64,000 nucleotides of DNA from Caldisericia bacterium (GCA_017999835.1 JAGNLA010000003.1:62001-126000), one strand, 5' to 3'; positions 51,423 to 60,218 are shown, numbered from the stretch's first letter. The notes: generated from the sequence alone by a model not told the origin. Translations and numbers: made by a program.

Positions 51423-53086
51423 TGAAAAACAAGATAATGGTGGCTTTCCTTGCCGTTATGCTGACAGTTTCGTGTGGTGTAAAACCTCAGGTTGGCGGAT
51501 TTCTAAAAATAAAAATTGCAGATAATCCTGAAGCAATGGTTTCAATTGACGATGCCCAGGCTGTGCCGTACTCAAAGCTTGAACAACCGCTCGATTTGAT
51601 GGCCATTCCTCACAAGATTGCCATCACATGGCCACAGACAGGCCAGACTACTGTCGAGTTTGTTTCGGTTGTTTATGGCCAAACTGTAGAGTTTGAGCCC
51701 AAGCTGCCATCCAGGGAAACGGTTGGAATATCGTCATCCATGCCTGGCACAATACTTGTCGGGAATACTGAACTTGGTCATAGTTCAAAAATTGACAAGG
51801 CTGATGTGTATGCTGGAGAGAACACCTTTGAAGTAAGGTTGGATGGCTTCTCGTACGTTTGGACAAAAAAGGCAAATGTCGAGCTTGGCACAAAAATAAT
51901 GCTGGAACCCGGAACAGACGACAAACATGGAGCTTTATACATAAAATCTGAATCGCCTGGCGTTGAGTTTATAATTGTAGGGACAGAAGAAAAACAAAGA
52001 CTTTATCAGGGGTCTTCCTTTGTCCCAAACATTGTGCCTGGCAGGCTTGAGATAACCGAAAAATCGTCTCCAGGAGTAAAACAATACGTCCAAATTGAGG
52101 TAGGCAAAGTAACAAAAATTAATTTTTCAACGTCGTTCCAAAAAAAAGAAGAAAAATTAACAACGATTGAGAGTTTTGGGAAAACCACCCTTTACGTTTG
52201 CTGGAGCACCCAGACAACAGAAATTGACCTAACCGGAAAAACAAAAATTTCTGAGTACGATTTGGACAAACTGACCCTTTTTAGGCCAGGAACAATGAAC
52301 TCAAGAGATGTTTTCAAGTTCTTCGTTTCACAGGATGACTCGTCTTTTGGCGTGGCCTCGGTTATTGGCGCTATGCCTGACAAAGTTGTTTTCCAGAAGG
52401 GTTCGGGTACAATGCTTGCAAAACCTGAAAAGATAGCACCAGATATTCAAAACTGGCTTCCGCAATCGCCTGATGGCAAGTGGACTGTAAACTCGAACAT
52501 GATTTATGGTCCTGGAGGATACAAGTTCGATCTGAAAGATTTTATGCCCGGCTGTTGGGATTTGAAAAATTATTCCGTGCTGGTGACCAAGGTCGATGTT
52601 GAAGCAAAGACCTTTGAAATCAGGGAAACACCGCTTTCAAAAATGAATCCTATGGTTCTTGGAACACAAACATATGAACCAATTGGACAAAAAGGTCTTG
52701 ATTGGGTGAACGCCTTTGCGTTCTATGATAAATCACGATTGCCTTTGGGTGTTGTCTCTTCGTCAAAATGGACATCGATTTTTACAAGAAGTACATCGGC
52801 AGATGTTAATTCGCCAATGTATGTGCTTGAAAAGAATGTTCCTATGCCTTCAACATCGTGCAGCTTGGCTGACAGACGTTTTCTAATATGCAGAAAAACC
52901 AGGGAATACTTTGGAAATTCGTTTATTTATGATCTTCAGACAGACAACATTTATGATGACCTTGCCAACCCAACGTTGACAGAGAATGGCTTGATTGCCT
53001 GTAACCTTGCAAGTGGAGCAAACGCTGGAATAATCTATAAAATATCAGGGAAAACACTTGTACCTGTTTGGGCAGGGCTTTACTGA
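51422..53086 (+). CDS. Lipoprotein with PEGA-like domains
   Basis: About 554 residues from ATG 51422 (overlapping the nuclease TGA; GGAGGAG upstream). A lipoprotein signal MKNKIMVAFLAVMLTVSC. Residues about 25-240 look like repeated PEGA-type beta modules (GFLKIKIADNPEAMVSID; GALYIKSESPGVEFIIVG). The rest is a diverged beta-propeller-like region with no catalytic motif. The product is expected at the outer face of the membrane. Its stop lies over the stop of the convergent gene at 53080. Function unknown. Confidence 0.7.
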   Translation: MKNKIMVAFLAVMLTVSCGVKPQVGGFLKIKIADNPEAMVSIDDAQAVPYSKLEQPLDLMAIPHKIAITWPQTGQTTVEFVSVVYGQTVEFEPKLPSRETVGISSSMPGTILVGNTELGHSSKIDKADVYAGENTFEVRLDGFSYVWTKKANVELGTKIMLEPGTDDKHGALYIKSESPGVEFIIVGTEEKQRLYQGSSFVPNIVPGRLEITEKSSPGVKQYVQIEVGKVTKINFSTSFQKKEEKLTTIESFGKTTLYVCWSTQTTEIDLTGKTKISEYDLDKLTLFRPGTMNSRDVFKFFVSQDDSSFGVASVIGAMPDKVVFQKGSGTMLAKPEKIAPDIQNWLPQSPDGKWTVNSNMIYGPGGYKFDLKDFMPGCWDLKNYSVLVTKVDVEAKTFEIRETPLSKMNPMVLGTQTYEPIGQKGLDWVNAFAFYDKSRLPLGVVSSSKWTSIFTRSTSADVNSPMYVLEKNVPMPSTSCSLADRRFLICRKTREYFGNSFIYDLQTDNIYDDLANPTLTENGLIACNLASGANAGIIYKISGKTLVPVWAGLY

Positions 53087-53649
53087 CCGACAATTTTTGT
53101 TGAGTAATTGGCCAAAAACAGAAAGAAATTTGCAATGGCATTGAATACTATGCTGGATATGAAAAATGTTACGATTGGCCATATGAAATCGCCCAATCTT
53201 GCTTTGGAGGTAATCCAAAAGGATAAGATCAGTACCACAAAACTGCCAAGAACCGATATAACTATCCAGGTTGCGTTCATCCACGTTTCTTGTATCAATG
53301 CCACCTCAGGCGCCACAAACCAAGGTGTTACCGGAGAATAGTTGGGTATAACCCTTAAACAGACAACAAATATTGAAAAAGCCAGAGTTGAAAGTAGCAC
53401 CGGGAGTGGAAGTATACATTTTATTTCGTATTCAAGAGGACTTCTTGTTATTCCGAACAACAACAGCGCGTTTATTGAAAATGTAAATACAAGTTCGAGA
53501 GCATGAACCATCATCGTTTGTTTTAGAACGTGGATGCCTGAGAACAGAAGAATTCCGCCAGTTATTATTGCAATAACGGTTATGATTGGCATGAAAACAT
53601 CATTAGCTTTGCCTCGAGCTCTTAGCCACCATGCATAGACAGGGTTCAT
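53080..53649 (-). CDS. Polytopic membrane protein, Yip1-like layout
   Basis: 189 residues with five or six membrane helices and short loops; the N-terminus MNPVYAWWLRARGKANDVF followed by evenly spaced helices resembles the Yip1/YIPF layout, which is only a fold-level hint. It lies 15 bases downstream of the larger membrane protein gene at 53665 and probably belongs to the same transcript. Function unknown. Confidence 0.6.
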   Translation of the reverse strand: MNPVYAWWLRARGKANDVFMPIITVIAIITGGILLFSGIHVLKQTMMVHALELVFTFSINALLLFGITRSPLEYEIKCILPLPVLLSTLAFSIFVVCLRVIPNYSPVTPWFVAPEVALIQETWMNATWIVISVLGSFVVLILSFWITSKARLGDFIWPIVTFFISSIVFNAIANFFLFLANYSTKIVGQ

Positions 53650-53664
53650 CGTTCTGCTATCACT

Positions 53665-54312
53665 TTAAACCCCGCCCAGCAGCGGTGAGAGCATCATTGT
53701 GCCAATGATGCCGGTTGTTGTAATCATGTAGGCAATGTATGGAATCATCAGGGATATTCTGTCAAACTTATACATCAGCAACAGCACGCCGTACTGCATG
53801 GCGATGGGGACAATAAACCCGATTGCAATGATAAATGGGGGGAAGCCTTCCTGAAATCTGAATTTTGCCAGCAATGGGACAATTGCCCAAACCATGGCTC
53901 TGTCTGAAACAAAGATGAACCTGCATGCCATGACGCCAACGCCAAGAGCAAGAACCGAGAGTGTGCCAACAAGAATGTGTTTGAGAACCGATTCATCTTG
54001 CCTGATTGTTTTGAGGATACCGACCAAAATTATGCTGTGAATTGCGAATGTGAGAATGAACTCCGAGAATAGGCCGGATGTCCTGCGATAGAAAGGATCT
54101 CCAGTGATTATCGAGATGCCGAAGAAGATTATTATTGCGGTCATAATCAGACAAAAGATAATAAACCGCCTGTTTTCCTTGTTTTCATCGTACCCGGGCG
54201 TATCAGACAGCGCCGATTTAGTTTCTCTGCTCAGTTTTGAAAGCGAAACAAAAAACTTGGCCTGAATTCTTTCTTTTTCTGTCATCTCATCTTTCGAAAT
54301 TGTTTCTGACAT
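53665..54312 (-). CDS. Polytopic membrane protein with charged N-terminal tail
   Basis: 215 residues. A charged cytoplasmic N-terminus (about 50 residues, KDEMTEKERIQAKFF) leads to five membrane helices. AGGGAAGG lies upstream of the ATG. The downstream gene has a similar helix pattern, so the two may pair in the membrane. I do not recognise a family. Confidence 0.6.
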   Translation of the reverse strand: MSETISKDEMTEKERIQAKFFVSLSKLSRETKSALSDTPGYDENKENRRFIIFCLIMTAIIIFFGISIITGDPFYRRTSGLFSEFILTFAIHSIILVGILKTIRQDESVLKHILVGTLSVLALGVGVMACRFIFVSDRAMVWAIVPLLAKFRFQEGFPPFIIAIGFIVPIAMQYGVLLLMYKFDRISLMIPYIAYMITTTGIIGTMMLSPLLGGV

Positions 54313-54381
54313 GCCTTCCCTCGTGGCTCAATTGTCAAACTAGATTATCATTTTGAACAATTTTTACAAGGGAAACGCTTT

Positions 54382-54879
54382 CTACCAGGATATGACCTTC
54401 ATATCTATTACTGTAAAACGGTCAAACCATGCCGATTTTATGGCGGTAATCCTGACATATGAGCCTTCCCTGACTGCAAAATGATTTACAAAATCTGAAT
54501 TAACCAGCAGTTGAACCATTCCAGCCGGACTTGTGACCCAATAGTTGTAGTTGTCGGGATCCCAGGTGATTATCTGTGCCATCCATGATCTCTTGTCCGT
54601 GTAGTCTCTTGAATCGTTTGGCAAGTCGGCAATGTAAAGCTCTCCGTAGGAATCGACCTCACAGCAGACATCAGCTCCGAGGTAGAGTGACGAAGTGGTC
54701 ATGTTCGGAGGGATTTTTGCCATCAGTATGCCATGTTCATATGTCTGCACTTTTACCGGGCCAAACGGTCCCGGTGGGTTGAGCACAAAACCGTAGACTA
54801 GGCCTTTATTGAGTGCTTTTGCCGGGATGAGTCCAAATATTGCAACGATAACCAAAACCGTAATAATTGCTTTCTTCAT
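54382..54879 (-). CDS. Secreted protein of unknown function
   Basis: About 165 residues from ATG 54879, preceded by GGAGG; a longer frame to 54927 overlaps the chromate transporter gene. A signal peptide (MKKAIITVLVIVAIFGLIPA) is followed by a compact domain with ADVCCEVDSYGELYIADLP and a C-terminal half that may be an OB-like fold (YVRITAIKSAWFDRFTVID). The DVCC pair is the only cysteine feature. Function unknown. Confidence 0.65.
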   Translation of the reverse strand: MKKAIITVLVIVAIFGLIPAKALNKGLVYGFVLNPPGPFGPVKVQTYEHGILMAKIPPNMTTSSLYLGADVCCEVDSYGELYIADLPNDSRDYTDKRSWMAQIITWDPDNYNYWVTSPAGMVQLLVNSDFVNHFAVREGSYVRITAIKSAWFDRFTVIDMKVISW

Positions 54880-54889
54880 TTTTTTCCTC

Positions 54890-55414
54890 CTATCGAAGCA
54901 GGGCAAGACCAACAAGTCCGCCACCAAGAATCAGCCAGCCTGGGTGCACACCGACAAAAAGAAGCGTCAGTGAGGCCACGCCGATGAGTATCACGAAAAT
55001 ATTGAAATCCTTGAACACAGGAAATCCGATTCTCCATGCCATCCAGCATATAAGTGCAACAATTACAGGTGCGATTCCTTTCAAGATACCCTTGAGATAA
55101 ACGTTATCTCCGTACTTGATAAACAAAGTGTAGATTGAGAGCATCAACACCATCGGCGGGAGAATGATCCCCAGCACTGCAGCAATCATGCCCCCAAAGC
55201 CTGCAACATGCTTGCCAACGATTGTTGCAGATGATATTGCATTGGGGCCTGGTGTTGTTGCCGTCAGGTATATTACCTTTGCATATTCCTCTGGGTTCAT
55301 CCAGTGATGCGCTGTCACCTCGCGTTCAAGAATGGCCAGCATTGTCCACCCTCCGCCAAACGACAGCAGGCTGATTTTGGCAAAGGTCAGGAATAGTTCA
55401 AACATTTGCATCAT
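54890..55414 (-). CDS. ChrA-type chromate transporter, single-domain
   Basis: 174 residues, five or six helices. TFAKISLLSFGGGWTML, LTATTPGPNAISSATIVG and VAGFGG are CHR-family signatures. Short CHR proteins normally come as adjacent pairs that face opposite ways; no second CHR gene is present here, so this is a lone half or a homodimer. Substrate could be chromate or another anion. The start is MM at 55414/55411 with a weak ribosome site. Confidence 0.88.
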   Translation of the reverse strand: MMQMFELFLTFAKISLLSFGGGWTMLAILEREVTAHHWMNPEEYAKVIYLTATTPGPNAISSATIVGKHVAGFGGMIAAVLGIILPPMVLMLSIYTLFIKYGDNVYLKGILKGIAPVIVALICWMAWRIGFPVFKDFNIFVILIGVASLTLLFVGVHPGWLILGGGLVGLALLR

Positions 55415-55465
55415 GAACCAATTTTACAACTAACTTCATTCTTGGCAATATAAAAATGCCACTTG

Positions 55466-55494
55466 TTGATTGAATGGCTATTTATCAATACAAT
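55466..55494 (+). promoter_or_regulatory. Promoter for the TM2 gene at 55513
   Basis: TTGATT at 55466-55471, 17 bases, TACAAT at 55489-55494; the predicted start near 55501 is followed by AGAGGA and the ATG. Confidence 0.55.
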
Positions 55495-55512
55495 CTACAA
55501 ATAAGAGGATTC

Positions 55513-55953
55513 ATGGATTTAGACACCGAGTCGATGCTCAAGTATCAAGACCTGTCAGACGCCGATAAACGTGCGTTTGTTGCCAGATATGAAGTTGAAA
55601 AAAAGAAACCGTGGGTTTTCTACCTGCTTTTGATTTTAATCGGTGGGTTGGGCATCCATAAGTTTTATGTCAGGCAGAATGGTCTTGGGATAATTTACAT
55701 AGCCACTATAGTGCTTTCGTGGTTTGGTGAACCAGGGTTTGTCATATTTTCACTAGTCCGTTTCGGTTTGGAGATTTATGATTTGTTGACTGGTGTTTCC
55801 CAAGTCAGGAAATGCAACCAGGAATATTTCAAAGGGATACTCGATGAAATGACGCCAGAACAAAAAACAACTTTTGTTCAGTTGAACGACGTTGATGATG
55901 ATAATGACAACGATAGCTCAGATGACGATATTCCGAATACCGGGTTGATGTGA
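55513..55953 (+). CDS. TM2-domain protein
   Basis: About 146 residues from ATG 55513 (AGAGGA upstream). An N-terminal charged segment (MDLDTESMLKYQDLSDADKR) precedes the TM2 domain: PWVFYLLLILIGGLGIHKFY, then a second helix, and DLLTGVSQVRKCNQ. It ends in an acidic Asp-rich tail (DDDNDNDSSDDD) and IPNTGLM. TM2 proteins are small membrane proteins of unclear role, some linked to membrane stress. The same N-terminal pattern and ending occur in the frameshifted paralog at 41859. Confidence 0.85.
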   Translation: MDLDTESMLKYQDLSDADKRAFVARYEVEKKKPWVFYLLLILIGGLGIHKFYVRQNGLGIIYIATIVLSWFGEPGFVIFSLVRFGLEIYDLLTGVSQVRKCNQEYFKGILDEMTPEQKTTFVQLNDVDDDNDNDSSDDDIPNTGLM

Positions 55954-56139
55954 TTATTTTGGTTAAATCCACAAAAAACCTTTTCTAGACTATAAATTTC
56001 AGTCGCTACCACGAAGAAGGAAATGTCATAAAAAATGTCAGTAAAATATGAATAATGATTTTGGGCAATAAATTATATGTTATCGTTTTTTTATCAACAA
56101 TATGTTTACTATATATACGATGATATCAATGAAATGATA

Positions 56140-56168
56140 TTGATCATTTTAAATAATGAGTATATTTT
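56140..56168 (+). promoter_or_regulatory. Possible promoter for the TM2 gene at 56197
   Basis: In the A+T-rich 243-base gap after the first TM2 gene, TTGATC at 56140-56145 is followed after 17 bases by TATTTT (56163-56168), or after 15 by TATATT. An imperfect inverted repeat ATCAAT/ATTGAT (56125-56144) overlaps the -35. Nothing else is seen in the gap. Confidence 0.4.
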
Positions 56169-56196
56169 AATTTCATTAATTCTTTGAGGAGGATCA

Positions 56197-56502
56197 ATGA
56201 CAGACGTTGAAAATGCCGTTGCTTTATACTGCAACGAGATGACTGAGGATCAAAAGAAAATGTTTGCAATCAAGTACGGTCAGGCAAGAAAGGAAACATC
56301 TATTTATTATCTACTCTGGTTTTTCCTTGGATTCCTTGGCATTCACAAATTTTATCTAGGCAAAGTTGGGCTTGGAGTGGCTTACATTTTCACCGCAGGT
56401 TTCTTCGGCATTGGTTGGCTTGTCGATCTGTTCAACGGAGCAAACGAAGTCAGAAAACATAATGAACAGGTTGCCATGACAACAAAGATGATGCTCAAAT
56501 AA
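56197..56502 (+). CDS. TM2-domain protein
   Basis: 101 residues, GAGGAGG before the ATG. The TM2 domain is LLWFFLGFLGIHKFYLGKVG, a second helix, and DLFNGANEVRKHN. Shorter than the paralog at 55513 and without the acidic tail. The two genes are separated by 243 bases and each seems to have its own promoter. A strong intrinsic terminator follows at 56515. Confidence 0.88.
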   Translation: MTDVENAVALYCNEMTEDQKKMFAIKYGQARKETSIYYLLWFFLGFLGIHKFYLGKVGLGVAYIFTAGFFGIGWLVDLFNGANEVRKHNEQVAMTTKMMLK

Positions 56503-56514
56503 TCAGGTTTCATT

Positions 56515-56544
56515 AAAAAAGCCTCGGATATCCGAGGCTTTTTT
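56515..56544. terminator. Bidirectional intrinsic terminator
   Basis: AAAAAA, then an eight-pair stem GCCTCGGA/TCCGAGGC with a two-base TA centre (56521-56538), then TTTTTT. It lies between convergent genes at 56502 and 56563 and works for both strands by symmetry. Confidence 0.92.
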
Positions 56545-56562
56545 AATATTTAAAAGAATTGT

Positions 56563-57477
56563 TTATTGAATCGGCATGCCTGTGTGGGCATCCAGTGTCA
56601 GTATCTGGTTTCTGGATTCGATTTTGTACCCTGAGGCATCGATGAACCATGCCAGTTTATCGGTGAAAGTGAGTTTGCCATTTTCTTCTTTGTAAATTCT
56701 TTTTATCACTCGAACTGGAATAACGTTCAATTCAAAATCTGTCGGCAAAGCCAGAAATTGTTTTGCTTTATCTTTGATTCCTGTCTCACCTAGAGTTGGT
56801 TTTGTTCCGATGGTTGGGGTCGGTCCGACATTGATTTCAAAGCCTTCTATCATGCCCCAGTAATTTATCACGGCTTTGATGTAATTAGGTGATGCGACAT
56901 CCGAGTCGGCAAGCTTCTCGGTAAACACAACCGATGTGCTCTGGCCAACGGTTATTGGATTGAGTTGGAAATTCTTTAGGTCAAAGTTGTATCTGTCAAA
57001 CCAGAATCGAGCTATCTTTTCCGCCAGTTCTGCGGTCATCTCCCTGCGTTCTCCGGAGTATTCAATATCTGCAGGGGGTACTGCGTTTGAAGTCAATTCG
57101 AGAGCTGTAAATTTCAATGTCACTTTGTCAAGTTTGGCAATGGAACCGTTTGAAAAAACTATTTCGACTTTTCCTGGCGCTTTGTAATCAGGGTTGATTT
57201 GTGGTGTGCCTGCGTATTTCTGGGCATCAAAGATGTAGTCGGTCTGTTCCTGGGTGAGAGGGTTGAGCTGACCACTGATGCCTGATTTGAAATTGAATTC
57301 AAGCATGTACTCCTGGAGACTGTCACCCATCTCACGAAGATCTGACTGATTTGGTATGTCAACGATTTTTCCAATTTCGCCTGTAAAATCTTTTGAACCC
57401 TCAATGTACTGTGTAGCGGAACCGCCACATGAAGAAGTCATCACAGCTATAATCAGCAAAAGCCAAAATCTATTCAT
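56563..57477 (-). CDS. Lipoprotein of unknown function
   Basis: 304 residues with the signal MNRFWLLLIIAVMTSSCG (lipobox TSSC). The mature part is beta-rich with GKIVDIPNQSDLREMGDSL-like spacing and ends QILTLDAHTGMPIQ, which recalls PepSY-like two-lobed proteins, but I cannot assign a family. The ATG sits at the predicted transcription start of the promoter at 57484-57512, with no ribosome site, so it may be leaderless. Divergent from lgt. Confidence 0.65.
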   Translation of the reverse strand: MNRFWLLLIIAVMTSSCGGSATQYIEGSKDFTGEIGKIVDIPNQSDLREMGDSLQEYMLEFNFKSGISGQLNPLTQEQTDYIFDAQKYAGTPQINPDYKAPGKVEIVFSNGSIAKLDKVTLKFTALELTSNAVPPADIEYSGERREMTAELAEKIARFWFDRYNFDLKNFQLNPITVGQSTSVVFTEKLADSDVASPNYIKAVINYWGMIEGFEINVGPTPTIGTKPTLGETGIKDKAKQFLALPTDFELNVIPVRVIKRIYKEENGKLTFTDKLAWFIDASGYKIESRNQILTLDAHTGMPIQ

Positions 57478-57483
57478 ATTGGT

Positions 57484-57512
57484 AGTATACTTGAAAAAAG
57501 AAATAGGTTCAA
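57484..57512 (-). promoter_or_regulatory. Promoter for the lipoprotein at 57477, probably leaderless
   Basis: Minus strand: TTGAAC (57512-57507), 17 bases, TATACT (57489-57484). The ATG begins six bases after the -10, so the transcript would start on it. Confidence 0.65.
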
Positions 57513-57519
57513 TTATCCT
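57491..57519 (+). promoter_or_regulatory. Promoter for lgt
   Basis: TTGAAA (57491-57496), 17 bases, TATCCT (57514-57519), followed by AAGGAGG and the ATG at 57540. It overlaps the divergent promoter almost completely. Confidence 0.5.
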
Positions 57520-57539
57520 GTGAAAGTTAAGGAGGCAAA

Positions 57540-58454
57540 ATGCATCCAGAAGCTTTTAAAATTGCAGGTTTGACCATTTACTGGTACGGTGTGCTTATTA
57601 CCTTGGGGATACTTGGCGCAATCACTTTCTCATGGTTTAGGGCCAAAAAATATGGAATGACCCATGACGACCTGACTGACCTTGCGTTCCTCGTGATCAT
57701 CGTAGGCATTTTAGGCGCAAGGATTCTCTACATCCTGACTAACCTTCAATACTTTATTGCCAATCCAGGACAGATTTTCCAGCTTCAGATGCAAGGCATG
57801 GCCTTCCTTGGCATTGTGCTTTTCAATGTACCGGCTGTCCTCATCTTTGCAAAAATTAGAAAAATAAACTTCTGGCGCATGCTTGACCTTGCCGCTCCAG
57901 CCATAGGTATCGGCTATTTCTTCGGTAGGCTTGGATGCTTTATGGGTGGTTGCTGTTATGGGCCAGATTGTAGTTGGGGAATTAAATTGCAGGCTGTCAA
58001 CCCGGATGTAGCCATTTTCCCGACACAGCTTTTAAACGCCCTGGTCGCCATAATCATTTTTGTCGTGCTGTTTTTTATGAGCAAAAACAGAAACCTCAAA
58101 GCTGGCGAGTTGTTCATGTGGTTCGTATACATCTATGCCGGTTTGTCGTTTGGAACCGAATTCCTCAGGGCAGACGCTGGACACGCTGCCATCCTCGGCA
58201 CACCGTTCAACAGTGCCCAGTGGGCAGACCTAGCAATGATAATTGCTGCATTATTGACTCATTTGCTCTTTATCAGAAAGCAAACAACCCTCTCCCAGGT
58301 TGACGACGAGACAGTGGCGGCAATTGAAATTCGTGACAAGAGTGCTGGCAAGAAGAACGTTGAGCCTCAGCCAACAACTCCGACCGAATCTGAAGCTGAA
58401 AAAGAAGAAACAAAATCTGACGACAACATGCCAGAGGGAACAGGTCTAAATTAA
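57540..58454 (+). CDS. lgt: Prolipoprotein diacylglyceryl transferase, atypical
   Basis: 304 residues, seven membrane helices, and a polar Glu/Pro/Thr-rich tail of about 50 residues. Lgt adds diacylglycerol to the lipobox Cys of prolipoproteins. IYWYGVLITLG, FFGRLGCFMGGCCYGPDCSW and PTQLLNA match the family, including the Arg of GRLG. However, the HGGL element reads MAFLGIVLF (no His), and the Arg before the second Glu (RxxxE) reads SFGTE. These correspond to residues reported essential in E. coli Lgt (His103, Arg239). Many lipoproteins in the window imply a working enzyme, so either a variant active site or another copy exists. Confidence 0.85.
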   Translation: MHPEAFKIAGLTIYWYGVLITLGILGAITFSWFRAKKYGMTHDDLTDLAFLVIIVGILGARILYILTNLQYFIANPGQIFQLQMQGMAFLGIVLFNVPAVLIFAKIRKINFWRMLDLAAPAIGIGYFFGRLGCFMGGCCYGPDCSWGIKLQAVNPDVAIFPTQLLNALVAIIIFVVLFFMSKNRNLKAGELFMWFVYIYAGLSFGTEFLRADAGHAAILGTPFNSAQWADLAMIIAALLTHLLFIRKQTTLSQVDDETVAAIEIRDKSAGKKNVEPQPTTPTESEAEKEETKSDDNMPEGTGLN

Positions 58455-59254
58455 TGTACATAATCGGCGACAGGGTAAAACAGGATATTTCAAAATCAAA
58501 ACCAGTTGTAACTTGGGTCATTGTCGGGCTATGCGTTCTGATTTTTCTGCTCCAGCTTTTGCTTGACCAATTCCCCTCATCAAGGTTTGAAGGAGCCACC
58601 CAGGGCGACATCTTTCTCTATAACTTCTCAGCCATTCCTGCAAGAGTCATGAATATTTCTGCAGCAAACCTCTCGTGGATAACAGTGCCTGGTTGGTTGA
58701 CGCTGGTAACGTCTCTGTTTTTACACGGTGACATCTGGCACATTTTCTTCAACATGTGGACTCTGCTTGTCTTTGGCGACAACATCGAACATGCGCTTGG
58801 CAGAGCTGGGTATGCAATATTCTACATCGCTGGGGGTATAATTGCCACGCTTGCACATGTCATATTCTCTCTCAATGGAACGTCTCTTGCGACGCCAACC
58901 CTTGGCGCGTCAGGTGCCATCGCTGCAGTAATGGGCATTTATATGATTCTTTATCCAAAGTCGCAGGTGTATGTCCTTGCGCTCTGGATTCCGATAGCCA
59001 TGCCATCGGTGGTGTTCATGGGCATCTGGTTTGCCCTTCAAATACTCGGCGTGCTCAATTCCAGCTCAGGTATTGCCTGGTGGGCTCACATCGGAGGTTT
59101 CCTGTTCGGTGTGCTTGTAGGTCTGATTGTAAAAAGATTTTCAAGACGGCTGTTTACGCCTGAATCATGGTCATCCAGACGTTTCATGAAACATGAGCCG
59201 TTTGGCAGGGAAGATGGTAGAACCTCAGATGAAGAAGACATTTGGCGTCATTAG
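58454..59254 (+). CDS. Rhomboid family intramembrane serine protease
   Basis: 266 residues with six membrane helices. The catalytic Ser is in GASGAIAAVMG and the His in WWAHIGGFLFG; HGDIWHIFFNMWTLLVFG is the usual N-terminal part of the core. It cleaves membrane proteins within the bilayer. It starts on the A of the lgt stop (TAATG). The C-terminal tail is polar and overlaps the next gene by 26 bases. Confidence 0.93.
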   Translation: MYIIGDRVKQDISKSKPVVTWVIVGLCVLIFLLQLLLDQFPSSRFEGATQGDIFLYNFSAIPARVMNISAANLSWITVPGWLTLVTSLFLHGDIWHIFFNMWTLLVFGDNIEHALGRAGYAIFYIAGGIIATLAHVIFSLNGTSLATPTLGASGAIAAVMGIYMILYPKSQVYVLALWIPIAMPSVVFMGIWFALQILGVLNSSSGIAWWAHIGGFLFGVLVGLIVKRFSRRLFTPESWSSRRFMKHEPFGREDGRTSDEEDIWRH

Positions 59255-60218
59255 CGCCTTGCTTGTTTTATGTTCGTGCGGCGCTCCTTCTGCCCCCGCA
59301 AGCATCTCCGGCAAGCTGGAAAAAGCCTGGCAAACAGGTTTTGGCGCAGGTTACAAGGCAACTCTAATTGATGGCATGCTCATTGTCCCCTCGGGTCAGG
59401 ATGTCTTTGCGTTGGATGCAAGCAACGGGAACGTCATCTGGAAATATGAATCACCAAGGAAAAAAGTCTGGAACAGCTCAAACATTCAGCAGTTCGGCGA
59501 CTCGATACTGGCTTGTTTTGAAAGCGGAGCTGGCAGCCTGATTGTCAACCTGACCAAAGACGGAACTGAAATCAAGCAGTATGAAAATGAACGCCAGAGC
59601 TCTGTTCCAGCTGTTTCCGGCCCAAGGTTCTGGCAGGTTCAGAGCAATGTGATCTCTGGCAACGTCAGGGAATTTAAAATAGAACCATCATTGCCGATGA
59701 TCGCCTCGAATACTACAAAAATCTTTTCTGTAACTCAGTCAAACATGATTCGTGCCTACGATTTTTATGGGAAAACCGTATGGTACAAGGACGCGGTTGA
59801 AGATGTCCAAAGAATCAGCTATTGTGAAAACATTCTTTTTGTCGTAACAGACAAAGGGCTTCTTGTTTTTGAGGCTGTCACGGGCAAATTCCTTTGGACG
59901 AATGACAGTATTGTGACAGTCGACCCCGTGTTGTTTGGAAATAATTTCCTGTATGCAACCGATAAAGCAATCATAGAAGTTGAGCCAACCAAAGGAATAA
60001 TCCAGCATTCACTTGGAAAAAATGGAGTAATTTCATTCGATGTTACGCCGGATGGCATTGTGCTGCTTGCGGGTGCAAAGGTTGAAACGTATGACAAAAA
60101 CTTCAAACTGCTTGAATCTGTCGACGCCTTTGATGGTACGCTCCAGGTGATTGTCGGTTCAGGCATGATCATAACAAACGGAACCGTTGGACAAACAGCT
60201 TATAGATTGAAAAAATAA
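59229..60218 (+). CDS. PQQ-like beta-propeller lipoprotein
   Basis: About 329 residues from ATG 59229, inside the end of the rhomboid gene; the longer in-frame start is unlikely. The signal MKKTFGVISALLVLCSCG has a lipobox. Blade-like segments VFALDASNGNVIWKYE, IRAYDFYGKTVWYKDA and LLVFEAVTGKFLWTND mark a PQQ/BamB-like propeller. It may be a substrate or partner at the membrane with lgt and the rhomboid gene, but no function is shown. A terminator follows at 60233. Confidence 0.8.
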   Translation: MKKTFGVISALLVLCSCGAPSAPASISGKLEKAWQTGFGAGYKATLIDGMLIVPSGQDVFALDASNGNVIWKYESPRKKVWNSSNIQQFGDSILACFESGAGSLIVNLTKDGTEIKQYENERQSSVPAVSGPRFWQVQSNVISGNVREFKIEPSLPMIASNTTKIFSVTQSNMIRAYDFYGKTVWYKDAVEDVQRISYCENILFVVTDKGLLVFEAVTGKFLWTNDSIVTVDPVLFGNNFLYATDKAIIEVEPTKGIIQHSLGKNGVISFDVTPDGIVLLAGAKVETYDKNFKLLESVDAFDGTLQVIVGSGMIITNGTVGQTAYRLKK

